From the NCBI RefSeq assembly GCF_024385505.1, contig NZ_JANFLT010000001.1, forward strand, positions 558,001 to 622,000: a DNA stretch of 64,000 nt. Reading direction: 5' to 3'. This stretch comes from Arthrobacter zhaoxinii (GTDB taxonomy: Bacteria > Actinomycetota > Actinomycetes > Actinomycetales > Micrococcaceae). Both the position numbers and the translations under genes were made by a program. Below are positions 24,900 to 33,851 of the stretch, piece after piece; within the stretch, counting starts at the first letter, position 1; each line of letters starts with the position of its first letter. The notes under the pieces were generated by a model that searched no databases, had not been told where the DNA came from, and saw nothing but the letters and a program-made list of their open reading frames with translations.

Positions 24900-25625
24900 A
24901 TGCCTGCTGTCTCTTCCGCGTCGTCCTCCGACCCTGCCCCCGTTCCCGCTGTTGACGCCGGACCCGCCGAGTCTGCAGCAACCGTTGAGCCCGCGGCCGC
25001 CGCTGGGTCTGCAGCCGCCGTCGACCCGGTGTCCGGCCCACGCCGGGGCCGGCCGGGATATGACCAGCAGACAGTACTTAACGTGGCCGTGGACGTCTTC
25101 AACCGGCACGGCTACGAAGCCACATCGATGGGTATCCTGGCCGAGAACCTGGGCATTACGAAGTCCGCGATCTACCACCACGTAACCTCCAAGGGCGATC
25201 TGCTCCGGCTGGCCCTGGACCACGCGCTGGACGGGCTTGAGGCGGTGCTGGATGATCCGCGGGCCTCGTCCGGTGCTGCGGATGCCCGGCTGGAATTTGT
25301 CCTGCGCGGCACCATCAAGGTGCTGACGGAGCGGCTCCCGTTCGTGACGCTGTTGCTGCGCCTGCGCGGCAACACGGAGATTGAACGCAGTGCCCTGGCC
25401 CGCCGCCGGGAGTTCGACCACCGGGTGGCAGGGCTCGTGGACGCGGCGCGCAGCGAGGGATCGGTACGCAGCGACATCGATCCGCGCACCACCACGCGCC
25501 TGTTGTTCGGCACCATCAACTCGATCGTGGAATGGTATCGACCCGGCGGGCCCCTGCCCGCACAGAAACTCGCGGACAACATCATAACCATGGTCTTTGA
25601 CGGGCTGCATACCCGCCGGGCCTGA
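24900..25625 (+). CDS. paaR: PaaR, TetR-family repressor of the phenylacetate genes
   Basis: TetR-family regulator; the helix-turn-helix is at about residues 73-92 (GILAENLGITKSAIYHH) after a 45-residue Ala/Pro-rich leader. I use the ATG at 24900 (241 residues). A TTG at 24879 overlapping the paaK stop, with GGGAAG in front, is a real alternative. The ligand domain includes LLRLRGNTEIER and RLLFGTINSIVEWYRPGG. Position after paaIK and the three PaaR-type sites support a repressor released by phenylacetyl-CoA, as in other actinobacteria. Confidence 0.85.
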   Translation: MPAVSSASSSDPAPVPAVDAGPAESAATVEPAAAAGSAAAVDPVSGPRRGRPGYDQQTVLNVAVDVFNRHGYEATSMGILAENLGITKSAIYHHVTSKGDLLRLALDHALDGLEAVLDDPRASSGAADARLEFVLRGTIKVLTERLPFVTLLLRLRGNTEIERSALARRREFDHRVAGLVDAARSEGSVRSDIDPRTTTRLLFGTINSIVEWYRPGGPLPAQKLADNIITMVFDGLHTRRA

Positions 25626-25733
25626 GCATGTGTCCCCCACAGCGGCTCTGACTTCATCAGGCCGGCTTTGATCTGCGACCGGGCTCCCCGGCACGGCAGC
25701 TGCTGAGCCGGTGCGGCGTGCAAGGATGAGCCC

Positions 25734-26775
25734 ATGATGTCGCCGGCAGAACAGCTCCTTGAGGGACCGCGCGGACGGCGCCTGTGCCTTGAGCTTGCAG
25801 CCGAGCTGAACCAGGACGTCCGCTCCGCGGTGTTCTGGCTGGGCTACGAACTCGACCCGGGCAAAGGAACTTCAACGGTATTGTTCGGCTCCGCCGGCCC
25901 CGATGATCTGCCTTCGCCCGAACACCTCGCCGCCGGAATTCTGTCCCTGGATCTCCGCCGCCTGGATGGCGAACAGATCCAGGCGGCGCTCCAGCGGTCC
26001 GTCGACACGGCCCAGTACTGGCAGGAACCCGACGGGGAGGATGCGCTGGCGGCGCTTCCGGTGATCCGCAGGGCCCTTCGGCCCCTGGCTGAACGGGTGC
26101 TGGAGACACGCGCGGCACAACGGTGGGGGGGAGCCCGGCCCGCCGCAACAGTGGGCCATCGACTGGCGGCCGGCGGAGGACCCGGCGCCCCTGCCCCGGG
26201 ATCCCCGCGGCACCCTGCGCAGGTGGGGTGCGGCCGTCCGCACCGAGGAAGAGCAGGCTCACCGGGACCGCCCGCAGGATCCGCGGGCACCTTTCAGCGG
26301 AACCTGGTGGTCCGCCCCGCTCGGGCTGGTCCGCACCGTGGGGCAGATTCCCGCGGGGCTGAGCCTCGTTGAGGACTCGGCCGGCCTGGAGGAGGCGACG
26401 GTCATCCCGGTCAGCGGCACCGGCAGAACCCTCCGCATCCGCTCCCCTGAAGACTGGATAGCACTGTGCCGCGCCTATCCGCTGGAGGTCACAGCGTCCC
26501 GCAGGCATAACTGGTTCCAAACCACGGGACGCATTGGCCGATGGGTGATCCCGGACTGGGAACAGGCAGCAGAGCGATGGGACGCCGTGCACCTGACGGT
26601 CCTGGGCTACCTTCGTAGCGCAGGGCGTGCGCTCGCGGTCGATGCCGGCACGGCATCCGTGATTGCCGGCTGGGATCCGGACAGCATTCTCTGGCTCACC
26701 GACCGCGTCCGTGAAATTGAAGGGCCGAGGCAGATCTGGAGGCGCTCCGCAGACCAGTTGTTTCGTGCCAGGTAG
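25734..26775 (+). pseudogene. Unknown protein gene, frame interrupted in a G7 tract
   Basis: The ATG-initiated frame reads as a normal protein for about 131 codons, then turns into Arg/Pro/Gly-rich shadow sequence. The original type of sequence resumes in the next frame directly after the seven G residues at 26125-26131 (EPGPPQQWAIDWRPAED onwards) and continues to the stop at 26775. Removing one G joins both parts into about 346 residues. I do not recognise the family: it is soluble, with Trp-rich stretches such as GTWWSAPLGLVR and a C-terminal half with IRSPEDWIALCRAYPLEVTASRRHNW. The N-terminal part is acidic with ELNQDVRSAVFWLGYELDPG. Sequencing error, real mutation or phase variation cannot be told apart here. 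Confidence 0.75.
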
Positions 26776-26838
26776 CCCTGGGGCGGGCCGCCCGGCCTCC
26801 GCACGCCTGATGTCAGGCGGCGGCGGGACGGCGCGCTT

Positions 26839-28140
26839 TCAGGCTGTGGCGGGAACGGGGATGGTGCGCAGCCGCAGGAAGGCGGGGGTGAGCATCGGCA
26901 CCGCGGAGAGCATGAGGCCGAGGGCGCCGATCAGGACTCCGGCGCGGACGCCCAGTGTTTCGCCGACGACGCCGGCCAGCAGGGCGCCCAGCGGAATCGA
27001 GCCGTACATCACCTGGGTATAGGCGCCGGCGGAGCGCGTGAGCTCGTTCCGTGGAATGAGCTGCTGGCGCATCGTGAGTGAGTAGATATTGGCGTTGCCC
27101 TCGCCTATGCCCCGCAGCAGCATGACCGCAGCAATGACAGCCGCCAGGGTCCACCCGGTAACCGGCCAGACCGGCAGCAGCAGCGGCACCGCGCAGGACA
27201 GCAGCAGGGAAACGGCGAATGCCGTTCCCAGGCCTGCTTTGTCGGCCAGGCGAAGTGCGGTCAGCGTCCCGAGCAGACCTCCGACTCCGGCTCCGGCCAG
27301 GGCCAGACCGTACGCGCCAACATCGACGTCCTGCTGTTGCACGGCCCAGAGAATCAGGTTCAGCATCAGGATCTGTTCCGCCGCGTTATAGGCGGCCGCA
27401 TGGACGGTCAAGGCGCGCAGGTGGCGGTCACCGAACAGGATCCGCAGTCCGGTGAGGAGGGTAGGCCGCTTCTGGAGAACCGGGTTCCGGTTCTCCTCCC
27501 CCGCGGGTATCGAGGCCTCTGACGCCGGAGCCGCCGTAACGGAACGTTGTTTCCGCGGGCGGCTGGAGGCCACTCCCGCAGCGGAAGCCAGATGCCCGAG
27601 CATGGTGGCAATCACGGCGCCGGGAGCACCCACCGCCGAGACCAGCAGACCGGCAAGCCCCGGGCCGCTGATCTCCGTGACGGTTCGAGTGGCCTGGACG
27701 GCACGGTTGGCCGGCGCGAGGTCCTGGTCCGCAACGAGCGCGGGCACAAAGGCGAAGGCCGTTAACCCGAAGATCAGCGCGCAGCAGCCGCTGAGGAAGG
27801 TAATGGCTGCGAGCAGGGGGACACTGAGCCATCCTCCGGCCCAGGCAAGCGGGATCTGGGCCAGGAGGACAACCTGGGCAAGATCGGCCGCCACCATGGA
27901 GCGCCGCTGGTCCCGTCCCTGCAGGAGATGGCCGGCCAGCAGCGAGAACAGCAGGTACGGCAGGGTGCCGGCCGCGGCCACAAGGCTGACCGCCGCCGGG
28001 CCGGCATCGAGGGCGATGGCTGTCACCAGCGGAAGAGCGATACCCGTAACCTGGGCCCCGGCACTGGCAGCGCCCTGCCCCAGCCAGTAGCGGCGGAAAC
28101 TGCGGTCGGTGCGCAGCAGCACCCAGCTTGGGTCCTTCAC
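26839..28140 (-). CDS. MFS transporter, EntS/MFS_3-like
   Basis: A 433-residue, about 12-helix major facilitator. I start it at a GTG (28140) with GAGGG upstream: the sequence then begins KDPSWVLLRTDRSFRRYWLGQGAASAGAQVTGIALPLV, the typical opening of the MFS_3 exporter group. The longer in-frame reading overlaps the promoter region of the divergent gene. Substrate unknown; siderophore or drug export is typical of the group. Cytoplasmic loop after helix 6 is long and basic (RPRKQRSV...EENRNPVLQKRP). Confidence 0.82.
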   Translation of the reverse strand: MKDPSWVLLRTDRSFRRYWLGQGAASAGAQVTGIALPLVTAIALDAGPAAVSLVAAAGTLPYLLFSLLAGHLLQGRDQRRSMVAADLAQVVLLAQIPLAWAGGWLSVPLLAAITFLSGCCALIFGLTAFAFVPALVADQDLAPANRAVQATRTVTEISGPGLAGLLVSAVGAPGAVIATMLGHLASAAGVASSRPRKQRSVTAAPASEASIPAGEENRNPVLQKRPTLLTGLRILFGDRHLRALTVHAAAYNAAEQILMLNLILWAVQQQDVDVGAYGLALAGAGVGGLLGTLTALRLADKAGLGTAFAVSLLLSCAVPLLLPVWPVTGWTLAAVIAAVMLLRGIGEGNANIYSLTMRQQLIPRNELTRSAGAYTQVMYGSIPLGALLAGVVGETLGVRAGVLIGALGLMLSAVPMLTPAFLRLRTIPVPATA

Positions 28141-28345
28141 GCCGCGGCCCTCGGCTGTACGGCGGCTGCGGGCGTGACGGGCAATAATGAAGGTATGTGC
28201 CGGATATGGAGACCCGCTGCGACGTGGAATCGAGCCTGGCCGTTGGGACGACGAGCCATCCACAATCGAGCTGATGAGTGCATCGCTGGGTCTCCTGCCG
28301 GCTCGTCCTTTCCGCTGCTTCGGCATACGTTACCGGCAATCAACT

Positions 28346-29026
28346 ATGAGTGGTAACACTTCGGAACAAAACGTTCCCGCGGACAGCGGATACCCGGAGC
28401 CGGGCGGGCGCGCACCGGCCCCTGCTCCTCTGCGGCTCCTCCAGGTGTTCGTCAATACTGCTGACCGGGAAGCCGGAAAGGACGCCCTGGACAGCCCCGG
28501 CGGACTGGCCGCATGGCTGGCCGGCTATGGGCTTGTCAGGGCAGGCACGCAGGCTACTGACGAGGATCTTGCCCTGGCGATCGATCTTCGGGAGGGGCTG
28601 CGCTCCCTCTTCCTTACGCACCACGACGGCGGGCGCAGCGAGGGCGCGCACGACGCCAACGGGTACAGCGAGGCTGCGCACCACGACGGCGGGCACCCGC
28701 ACGGCATGCCGGCTCCCGACGTCGTCGTCGGCCTGCAGCGCCTGGACCGTGCCCTGGAGCAGCTTCCCGTTCGGGTCGTGGTCTCCGGAGGGGTTCCGCG
28801 CGTCGAACCCGTGCCCCGGACTGCCGTCCGCGAGGCACTCGCCCGGATCGGCGCGGTCCTCGTCCACGCCGATCCGGCCCAGCTTCAGCGCCTGAAAGCG
28901 TGCCGGCGGGATGTCTGCCGCTGGGTCTTCTTCGATACCTCCCGCAACCGGGGCGGAACCTGGTGCGCCATGGAGATCTGCGGCGCCCGCACAAAGATGC
29001 AGGCCTACCGGAAGCGGAAGGCCTAG
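28346..29026 (+). CDS. CGNR zinc-finger / ABATE-domain regulator-like protein
   Basis: A 226-residue protein ending in a CGNR-type zinc finger: cysteines 186 and 191 (CRRDVC), then RWVFFDTSRNRGGTWC and 212, where the name-giving CGNR reads CGAR. The N-terminal ABATE domain includes FVNTAD near residue 35. A low-complexity insert at about 91-120 contains two HHDGG copies in imperfect repeats. Such proteins are presumed stress-linked transcription factors. The ATG at 28346 has only a weak ribosome-binding site. It is divergent from the MFS exporter, so it is a candidate regulator of that exporter. Confidence 0.82.
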   Translation: MSGNTSEQNVPADSGYPEPGGRAPAPAPLRLLQVFVNTADREAGKDALDSPGGLAAWLAGYGLVRAGTQATDEDLALAIDLREGLRSLFLTHHDGGRSEGAHDANGYSEAAHHDGGHPHGMPAPDVVVGLQRLDRALEQLPVRVVVSGGVPRVEPVPRTAVREALARIGAVLVHADPAQLQRLKACRRDVCRWVFFDTSRNRGGTWCAMEICGARTKMQAYRKRKA

Positions 29027-29059
29027 CCCGACCGCCTAGCCCTGCCCCCCCTCCGGGAC

Positions 29060-31135
29060 TTACTTCTCCACCAGGGTCAGCACGTCGTAAGTGGCCACCA
29101 GTTCGTCGTTCTGGTTAGTCAGCACGGCGTCCCAGGCCACCTCGCCATACTCGTCCGTTTCACGCGGCGTGATCTTCTTGGCGGTCAAGGTGACGCGGAT
29201 GGAGTCCCCCGCGGCCACCGGCGTGAGGAACCGCAGGTTCTCCAGCCCGTAGTTGGCCAGCACCGGACCCGGCGCGGGATCCACGAACAGGCCCGCACCC
29301 CAGGACAGCAGCAGGTAGCCGTGCGCCACGATGCCCGGGAAGAACGGATTCGCCTCCGCGGCTGCAGCATCCGTGTGGGCGTAGAACGTGTCCCCCGTGG
29401 TCTCCGCAAAGGCAGCGATGTCCTCAAGGGTCACTTCCCTCAGGTCCGACCGCACGGCGTCACCCACCCGCAGTTCCCGCAGCGGCTTGCGGAACGGATG
29501 GCCGGCGTCGAACCGGCGGTCCGCCCCCGAATGCCAGATACCGGTGAGGGCGGTGAGCATATTCGGTGAACCCTGCACCGCGGTCCGCTGCATGTAGTGC
29601 CGCACCGCACGGATGCCGCCCAGCTCCTCGCCGCCGCCGGCGCGGCCCGGCCCGCCGTGCACCAGGTGCGGCACCGGCGACCCGTGCCCCGTGGAACTCC
29701 GGGCGTCTTCACGGTTCAGGATCAGCACGCGGCCGTGGTGTCCGGCGATGCCGGTGAGGATCTCCCGGGCGGTATCCGGGTCATTGGTGCAGACCGTGGC
29801 GACCAGTGAACCTCCTCCGCGGGCGGCCAGCCGGACGGCATCGGCGACGTCGGTGTAGCCCACCACCGAGGCCACGGGTCCGAAGGCTTCGATGCTGTGC
29901 AGGGCATCGGCGTCGCTGTCCGGCCAGGAAAGCAGCAGCGGCTCCATAAAGGCACCGTCCTCTGCCGGTCCCGTGCTTCCGTCGGCACGGACGACGTCGG
30001 GAGCCTCCAGGGACCCCAGCGACAGCTGCGCGCCGGCGGCCAGCATCCGCTGCACTGCTTCCCGGACGCCGTCGAGCTGTTCCCGGGAGGCGAGGGCGCC
30101 CATGGTCACGTTCCCAGCGCGGGGATCGCCCAGGACCACGCGCGCGCGGATGCGGTCCGCGGCGGCGGCAACCACTTCATCGACCAGCCCGGCAGGGACG
30201 ATGGCCCGACGGATGGCGGTGCATTTCTGGCCGGCCTTGGCCGTGATTTCGGTGACCAGGGAGCGGATGAAAGCGTCGAACTCGGGGGTGCCGGGAACGG
30301 CGTCCGGACCCAGAATGGCGGCATTCAGGGAATCGGTCTCGGCAGTGAAGCGGACACCTCCGACGGCGATCTGCGGATGCGCACGCAGGCGTTCGGCGGT
30401 GGAGGCCGAACCGGTGAACGAGACCATATCCCGGTAGTCAAGGTGGTCCGGCAGGTCCCGAGCGGAGCCGGAGATCAGCTGCAGGGATCCGGCCGGAAGG
30501 ATGCCCGAGTCAACGATCATCCGCACGGCCGCTGCCGTGATGTATCCGGTGGGGCTGGCAGGCTTGACGATGCTGGGCACTCCGGCGAGGAACGCCGGGG
30601 CCAGTTTTTCCAGCATGCCCCAGACCGGAAAGTTGAAGGCGTTGATCTGTACGGCGACGCCGGGAATGCGGGTGTAGATGTGCTCGCCGAGGAACGAGCC
30701 GTCCTTGGCGAGCTGTTCCACGGCGCCGTCGATGATCACGGTGGAGTTCGGCAGTTCGCGGCGGCCCTTGGAGCCGTAGGCAAACAGGACGCCGATCCCG
30801 CCGTCAATGTCCACCAGGGAATCGGTCCGGGTGGCGCCGCTGCGGGCGGAGACGGCGTACAGCTCCTCACGCTGCGCATTGAGGTGCATGGCGAGTTCCT
30901 TGAGCAGCAGCGCCCGCAGATGGAAGGTGGACTTCCCCAGTTCGGCCTGGCCCACGGTTCTGGCATGTTCGACGGCGGCGGCGGTGTCCAGGCCTTCGCT
31001 GCTGACCAGGGCCAGCAGTTCGCCGGTGCTGGCATCATGCACCTCGGTGCCGCGGGCGCCGGCGGGATCCGGCATCCACCAGGCGTCCCTGACGTAGCTG
31101 GGAACGGTTTCGACGTCGATGGCGGTTGCCGTCAT
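29060..31135 (-). CDS. paaZ: PaaZ, bifunctional oxepin-CoA hydrolase / 3-oxo-5,6-dehydrosuberyl-CoA semialdehyde dehydrogenase
   Basis: Opens the oxepin-CoA ring and oxidises the resulting aldehyde. Residues 1 to about 520 form an aldehyde dehydrogenase domain ([32 protein letters not shown], catalytic cysteine in [14 protein letters not shown]); from about 545 to 691 a MaoC-like hotdog hydratase domain ([41 protein letters not shown]) follows. The 691-residue length matches PaaZ. I start at the ATG at 31135, after GAAAGG, not at the 152-codon upstream extension, which crosses the operator and reads as low-quality sequence. Confidence 0.95.
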   Translation of the reverse strand: MTATAIDVETVPSYVRDAWWMPDPAGARGTEVHDASTGELLALVSSEGLDTAAAVEHARTVGQAELGKSTFHLRALLLKELAMHLNAQREELYAVSARSGATRTDSLVDIDGGIGVLFAYGSKGRRELPNSTVIIDGAVEQLAKDGSFLGEHIYTRIPGVAVQINAFNFPVWGMLEKLAPAFLAGVPSIVKPASPTGYITAAAVRMIVDSGILPAGSLQLISGSARDLPDHLDYRDMVSFTGSASTAERLRAHPQIAVGGVRFTAETDSLNAAILGPDAVPGTPEFDAFIRSLVTEITAKAGQKCTAIRRAIVPAGLVDEVVAAAADRIRARVVLGDPRAGNVTMGALASREQLDGVREAVQRMLAAGAQLSLGSLEAPDVVRADGSTGPAEDGAFMEPLLLSWPDSDADALHSIEAFGPVASVVGYTDVADAVRLAARGGGSLVATVCTNDPDTAREILTGIAGHHGRVLILNREDARSSTGHGSPVPHLVHGGPGRAGGGEELGGIRAVRHYMQRTAVQGSPNMLTALTGIWHSGADRRFDAGHPFRKPLRELRVGDAVRSDLREVTLEDIAAFAETTGDTFYAHTDAAAAEANPFFPGIVAHGYLLLSWGAGLFVDPAPGPVLANYGLENLRFLTPVAAGDSIRVTLTAKKITPRETDEYGEVAWDAVLTNQNDELVATYDVLTLVEK

Positions 31136-31201
31136 TTCGGTACCTTTCGAAACGGGGAGAAACCGCAGCCGTCCTCCGGCTGGCATCCTTGCCATCGGAT
31201 T

Positions 31202-31223
31202 ACTGACCATGCGGTCGGTATAT
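31202..31223. promoter_or_regulatory. PaaR-type operator candidate upstream of paaZ
   Basis: Contains ACCATGCGGTCGGT preceded by ACTG, matching the PaaR core ACCG-N2-CG-N2-CGGT with one core mismatch and 13 of 16 fixed positions overall. It lies 67-88 bases before the paaZ start in the divergent gap with the SGNH hydrolase. Confidence 0.7.
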
Positions 31224-31385
31224 CGCCAGCGTAGCCGAAAGCAAGGAGGAACACACCCGTTGGCGCCCTGCTGCGGCAGATAGCCTCCCCCGCAACCCAA
31301 TAGCCGGGTCTGCGGTTGCCGCGGAAAATCCGCTGCGACAGACTCATGCCCTCGAACGTTTGCAGTACCCCCGCCAAGGAGCACG

Positions 31386-32360
31386 ATGATGAGCCCCAAA
31401 CCGCTGCCTCTCCGCCGTCTGGCTGTCCTGACCCTGACTACCGCTGCCCTCCTGGCCGGAGGCGCTGTCCCGGCGAGCGCCGGCGGCGCCCATGGACCTG
31501 ACTCGCGCGGCGGGCATTCCCTTGAGCACCGCGGCGGACACGGACACGGCGGCAAACCCGGCGGCCACGAGCACGGCGGCGGGCATGGCAAGGGGAATGG
31601 CAGGGTCGATTACGTGGCGTTCGGTGACTCCTATGCCTCCGGCTTCGGCGGCGGCCCCGTACTGGACACCTGCGGCCGCACCGCGCAGGGCTACCCCGCG
31701 CTTCTGGATGCCCTGGACCGGGTGGAGCTGGACGGTAATGTCACCTGTTCGGGCGCCACTGCCCTTCCAACCCCGGCCGACGCGCCGGTGGACCTTCCCG
31801 AGCAGATCGACGACGCCGCTGCCCGGGGTCTGCTGAATCGAAGGACGGACACCGTCACGGTGACCATCGGCGGCGATGACGTCCGGTTCGCTTCCGTGAT
31901 CCTCGCCTGTGCCGGGCCGCAGCTGCCGGCCACCTGTGCCCCGGCCATCGACTCCGCTGTCGCCTATGCACAGACCGTCCTGGCACCGCAGCTGGCAGCG
32001 GAGTTTGCCCGCATCACTGAACTGGCTCCGAAGGCAACCCTGGTGGTGACCGGGTATCCGTACCTGTTTGAAGCCGGAACCCCCGGCCCGATCAGTACCG
32101 AGGGGCAGATCCTCCTGAATGAGGGAACCGATGCCTTGAACGCGGTCATCGCCGGTCAGGTTCCGGACAGCGGGGTGTTCGTGGACGTGGTGGACGAGTT
32201 TGCCGGGCACGGTGTCGGTTCCGCCGATTCGTGGATCATCTTCGAGGGCGGCCAGTTCGACCTGCACCCCACGGAAACGGGGTACCGCGAGGGCTACGCC
32301 GCCGCCATCCTCGAGGACGCGGGCAGCGAGTTCGGAGCCGGCTGCCGCGGACGGCGCTAG
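31386..32360 (+). CDS. Secreted SGNH/GDSL-family hydrolase with His/Gly-rich linker
   Basis: A 324-residue exported esterase/lipase candidate. A Sec signal peptide spans residues 1-32 (RR, hydrophobic core, ASA cleavage site). Residues 33-72 form a Gly/His linker with eight histidines (36, 44, 48, 52, 54, 61, 63, 67). The catalytic domain begins VDYVAFGDSYASGFG (nucleophile Ser82); the oxyanion block that is usually GGND reads GGDD, and the terminal DLHPTETG carries the Asp/His pair. Cysteines in DTCGRT, VTCSGA, LACAGP and ATCAP probably form disulfides. Start follows AAGGAG. The stop overlaps the convergent FAD oxidoreductase stop by four bases. Confidence 0.87.
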   Translation: MMSPKPLPLRRLAVLTLTTAALLAGGAVPASAGGAHGPDSRGGHSLEHRGGHGHGGKPGGHEHGGGHGKGNGRVDYVAFGDSYASGFGGGPVLDTCGRTAQGYPALLDALDRVELDGNVTCSGATALPTPADAPVDLPEQIDDAAARGLLNRRTDTVTVTIGGDDVRFASVILACAGPQLPATCAPAIDSAVAYAQTVLAPQLAAEFARITELAPKATLVVTGYPYLFEAGTPGPISTEGQILLNEGTDALNAVIAGQVPDSGVFVDVVDEFAGHGVGSADSWIIFEGGQFDLHPTETGYREGYAAAILEDAGSEFGAGCRGRR

Positions 32361-33736
32361 ACCGGCAGCGGAACCGCGTGGCCGAACCGGAAGAGGTTTT
32401 GCGGATCGTAGGCGGCCTTGGCTGCCTGCAGCCGCCCGAAAACCTCCGGATCCCACGCAGGCTGGGCGCCCGCCGCCGTGCGTGCCGGTCCGCGAAGGTT
32501 GATCAGCGCACCCGCTGTGTAGGGGCCGACGACGACGTCGAGCCGATCCAGGGCCGCTGCTGTGGCTTCCGCAGCCGGCGGAACATTGAGTCCCACGGAG
32601 TAGAGGTTGTAGGCTGCCTCCCGGCCGGACACAGCATCCTCGAACGGAGGATCCAGGGCCAGTGATCCGCCCATCAACCGGAGTTCCGTCATCATCAGCG
32701 GAGTATGCGATCCCGGCCCCACCTGGCCCAGCAAACCGGCCGCCAGTTCATCGGGCAGCTCGGCCAGCAGGGTCCCGCGGTCCAGGCTGGGCACCGGTTC
32801 GTCCGGATCCATGTGGATGCTGCCTACTGCCCCGTAGTCCATCGGTCCGGCGGTATCCATGAAGGGCGCGGATACATGCCGCATGGGTTCCAGCAGAGTG
32901 TCGCCCTCTTCCCGGCCACCGAACACCGCGAACCGCAGGTGCACCGGCGAGGTACCGCGCAGTTCCTCAGGCAGGAACGGGACGTCCGGCAGGTGCAGGA
33001 ACGCCAGGGACGCTGAAACATCCGTCGGCAGCTGGGGTGTCCAGGCGCGGAACGCAGTCAGGACCTCCGTGCCGGCATCTTCCGGGTACATGATGCCGCC
33101 GCCGTAAAATTCCCGGAACGGGGTCAACCCGAGCGTCATGGACGTGATGACGCCGAAATTGCCCTTGCCGCCGCGCAGCGCCGCGAACAGCCCGGTGTCT
33201 TCGGCACTGCCTGCCTCGAGGTGCCTCAGGCTGCCGTCGGGAGTCACAACATCAATCGCCTGCACATGGTCGCTGGCGAATCCCAGCGCCCGGCCCATCA
33301 GCGGCAACCCTCCGCCGGACGCGTAACCCGCCACTCCTACCGTTCCGGAGGAGCCATGCGGGCCTGTAAGCCCGAGCAGCACGGTCTCCTCCAGCACCGC
33401 GCGCCAGCGGACACCGGCCCCCACGGTGACCGTGCCGGCGTCGGGGTCCACCGCCAGGTCCCGCAGCCGGGACGTGTTGATCAGCAGGCCCTCGTCCATC
33501 GCGGCCGCGGCACCGTGGCCGGTCGCCTGGATCCCGACAGGAATGCCGCGCTCAGCTGCCCAGCGGACGGCGTTCTGTACATCCTCAACGGCGGCTGCAC
33601 CGAGCACCGCGTCGGGACGGTGGATCACCGAGGGGTTGAAGCCGGCGGTGTCGACGGCGTACCCGGGTTCCCCGGGACTGTTCAGCGGGCCGTGGACAAC
33701 CTTGCGGAGGGTTTCGAGGTCGGCTTCCTGGATCAT
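32357..33736 (-). CDS. FAD-binding (PCMH/BBE-type) oxidoreductase
   Basis: A 459-residue flavin oxidase of the berberine-bridge/6-hydroxynicotine-oxidase type. VQNAVRWAAERGIPVGIQATGHGAAA includes the histidine that often carries covalent FAD, with VGAGVRWRAVLEE and GVAGYASGGGLPLMGRALGFASDHV following. The C-terminal BBE segment reads AAYDPQNLFRFGHAV. No signal peptide. Substrate unknown; alcohols, sugars or alkaloid-like amines are oxidised by relatives. Monocistronic. Confidence 0.87.
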   Translation of the reverse strand: MIQEADLETLRKVVHGPLNSPGEPGYAVDTAGFNPSVIHRPDAVLGAAAVEDVQNAVRWAAERGIPVGIQATGHGAAAAMDEGLLINTSRLRDLAVDPDAGTVTVGAGVRWRAVLEETVLLGLTGPHGSSGTVGVAGYASGGGLPLMGRALGFASDHVQAIDVVTPDGSLRHLEAGSAEDTGLFAALRGGKGNFGVITSMTLGLTPFREFYGGGIMYPEDAGTEVLTAFRAWTPQLPTDVSASLAFLHLPDVPFLPEELRGTSPVHLRFAVFGGREEGDTLLEPMRHVSAPFMDTAGPMDYGAVGSIHMDPDEPVPSLDRGTLLAELPDELAAGLLGQVGPGSHTPLMMTELRLMGGSLALDPPFEDAVSGREAAYNLYSVGLNVPPAAEATAAALDRLDVVVGPYTAGALINLRGPARTAAGAQPAWDPEVFGRLQAAKAAYDPQNLFRFGHAVPLPV

Positions 33737-33851
33737 CTTCGGCTCCTTGTGGGCAGGTGTCCGCGGCCGCCGGTCCCGCGGACCGGAGATGCTGTCAAAA
33801 AATGCTAGGCATCGAAGTGCTGCCCTGCCTAGCCCCGCCGAAAAACTTCCG

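Noticed and set aside
31136-31591. A 152-codon upstream extension of paaZ
   Set aside because: It crosses the PaaR-type operator and the start of the divergent SGNH gene, reads as low-complexity shadow, and a good ribosome-binding site precedes the ATG at 31135.
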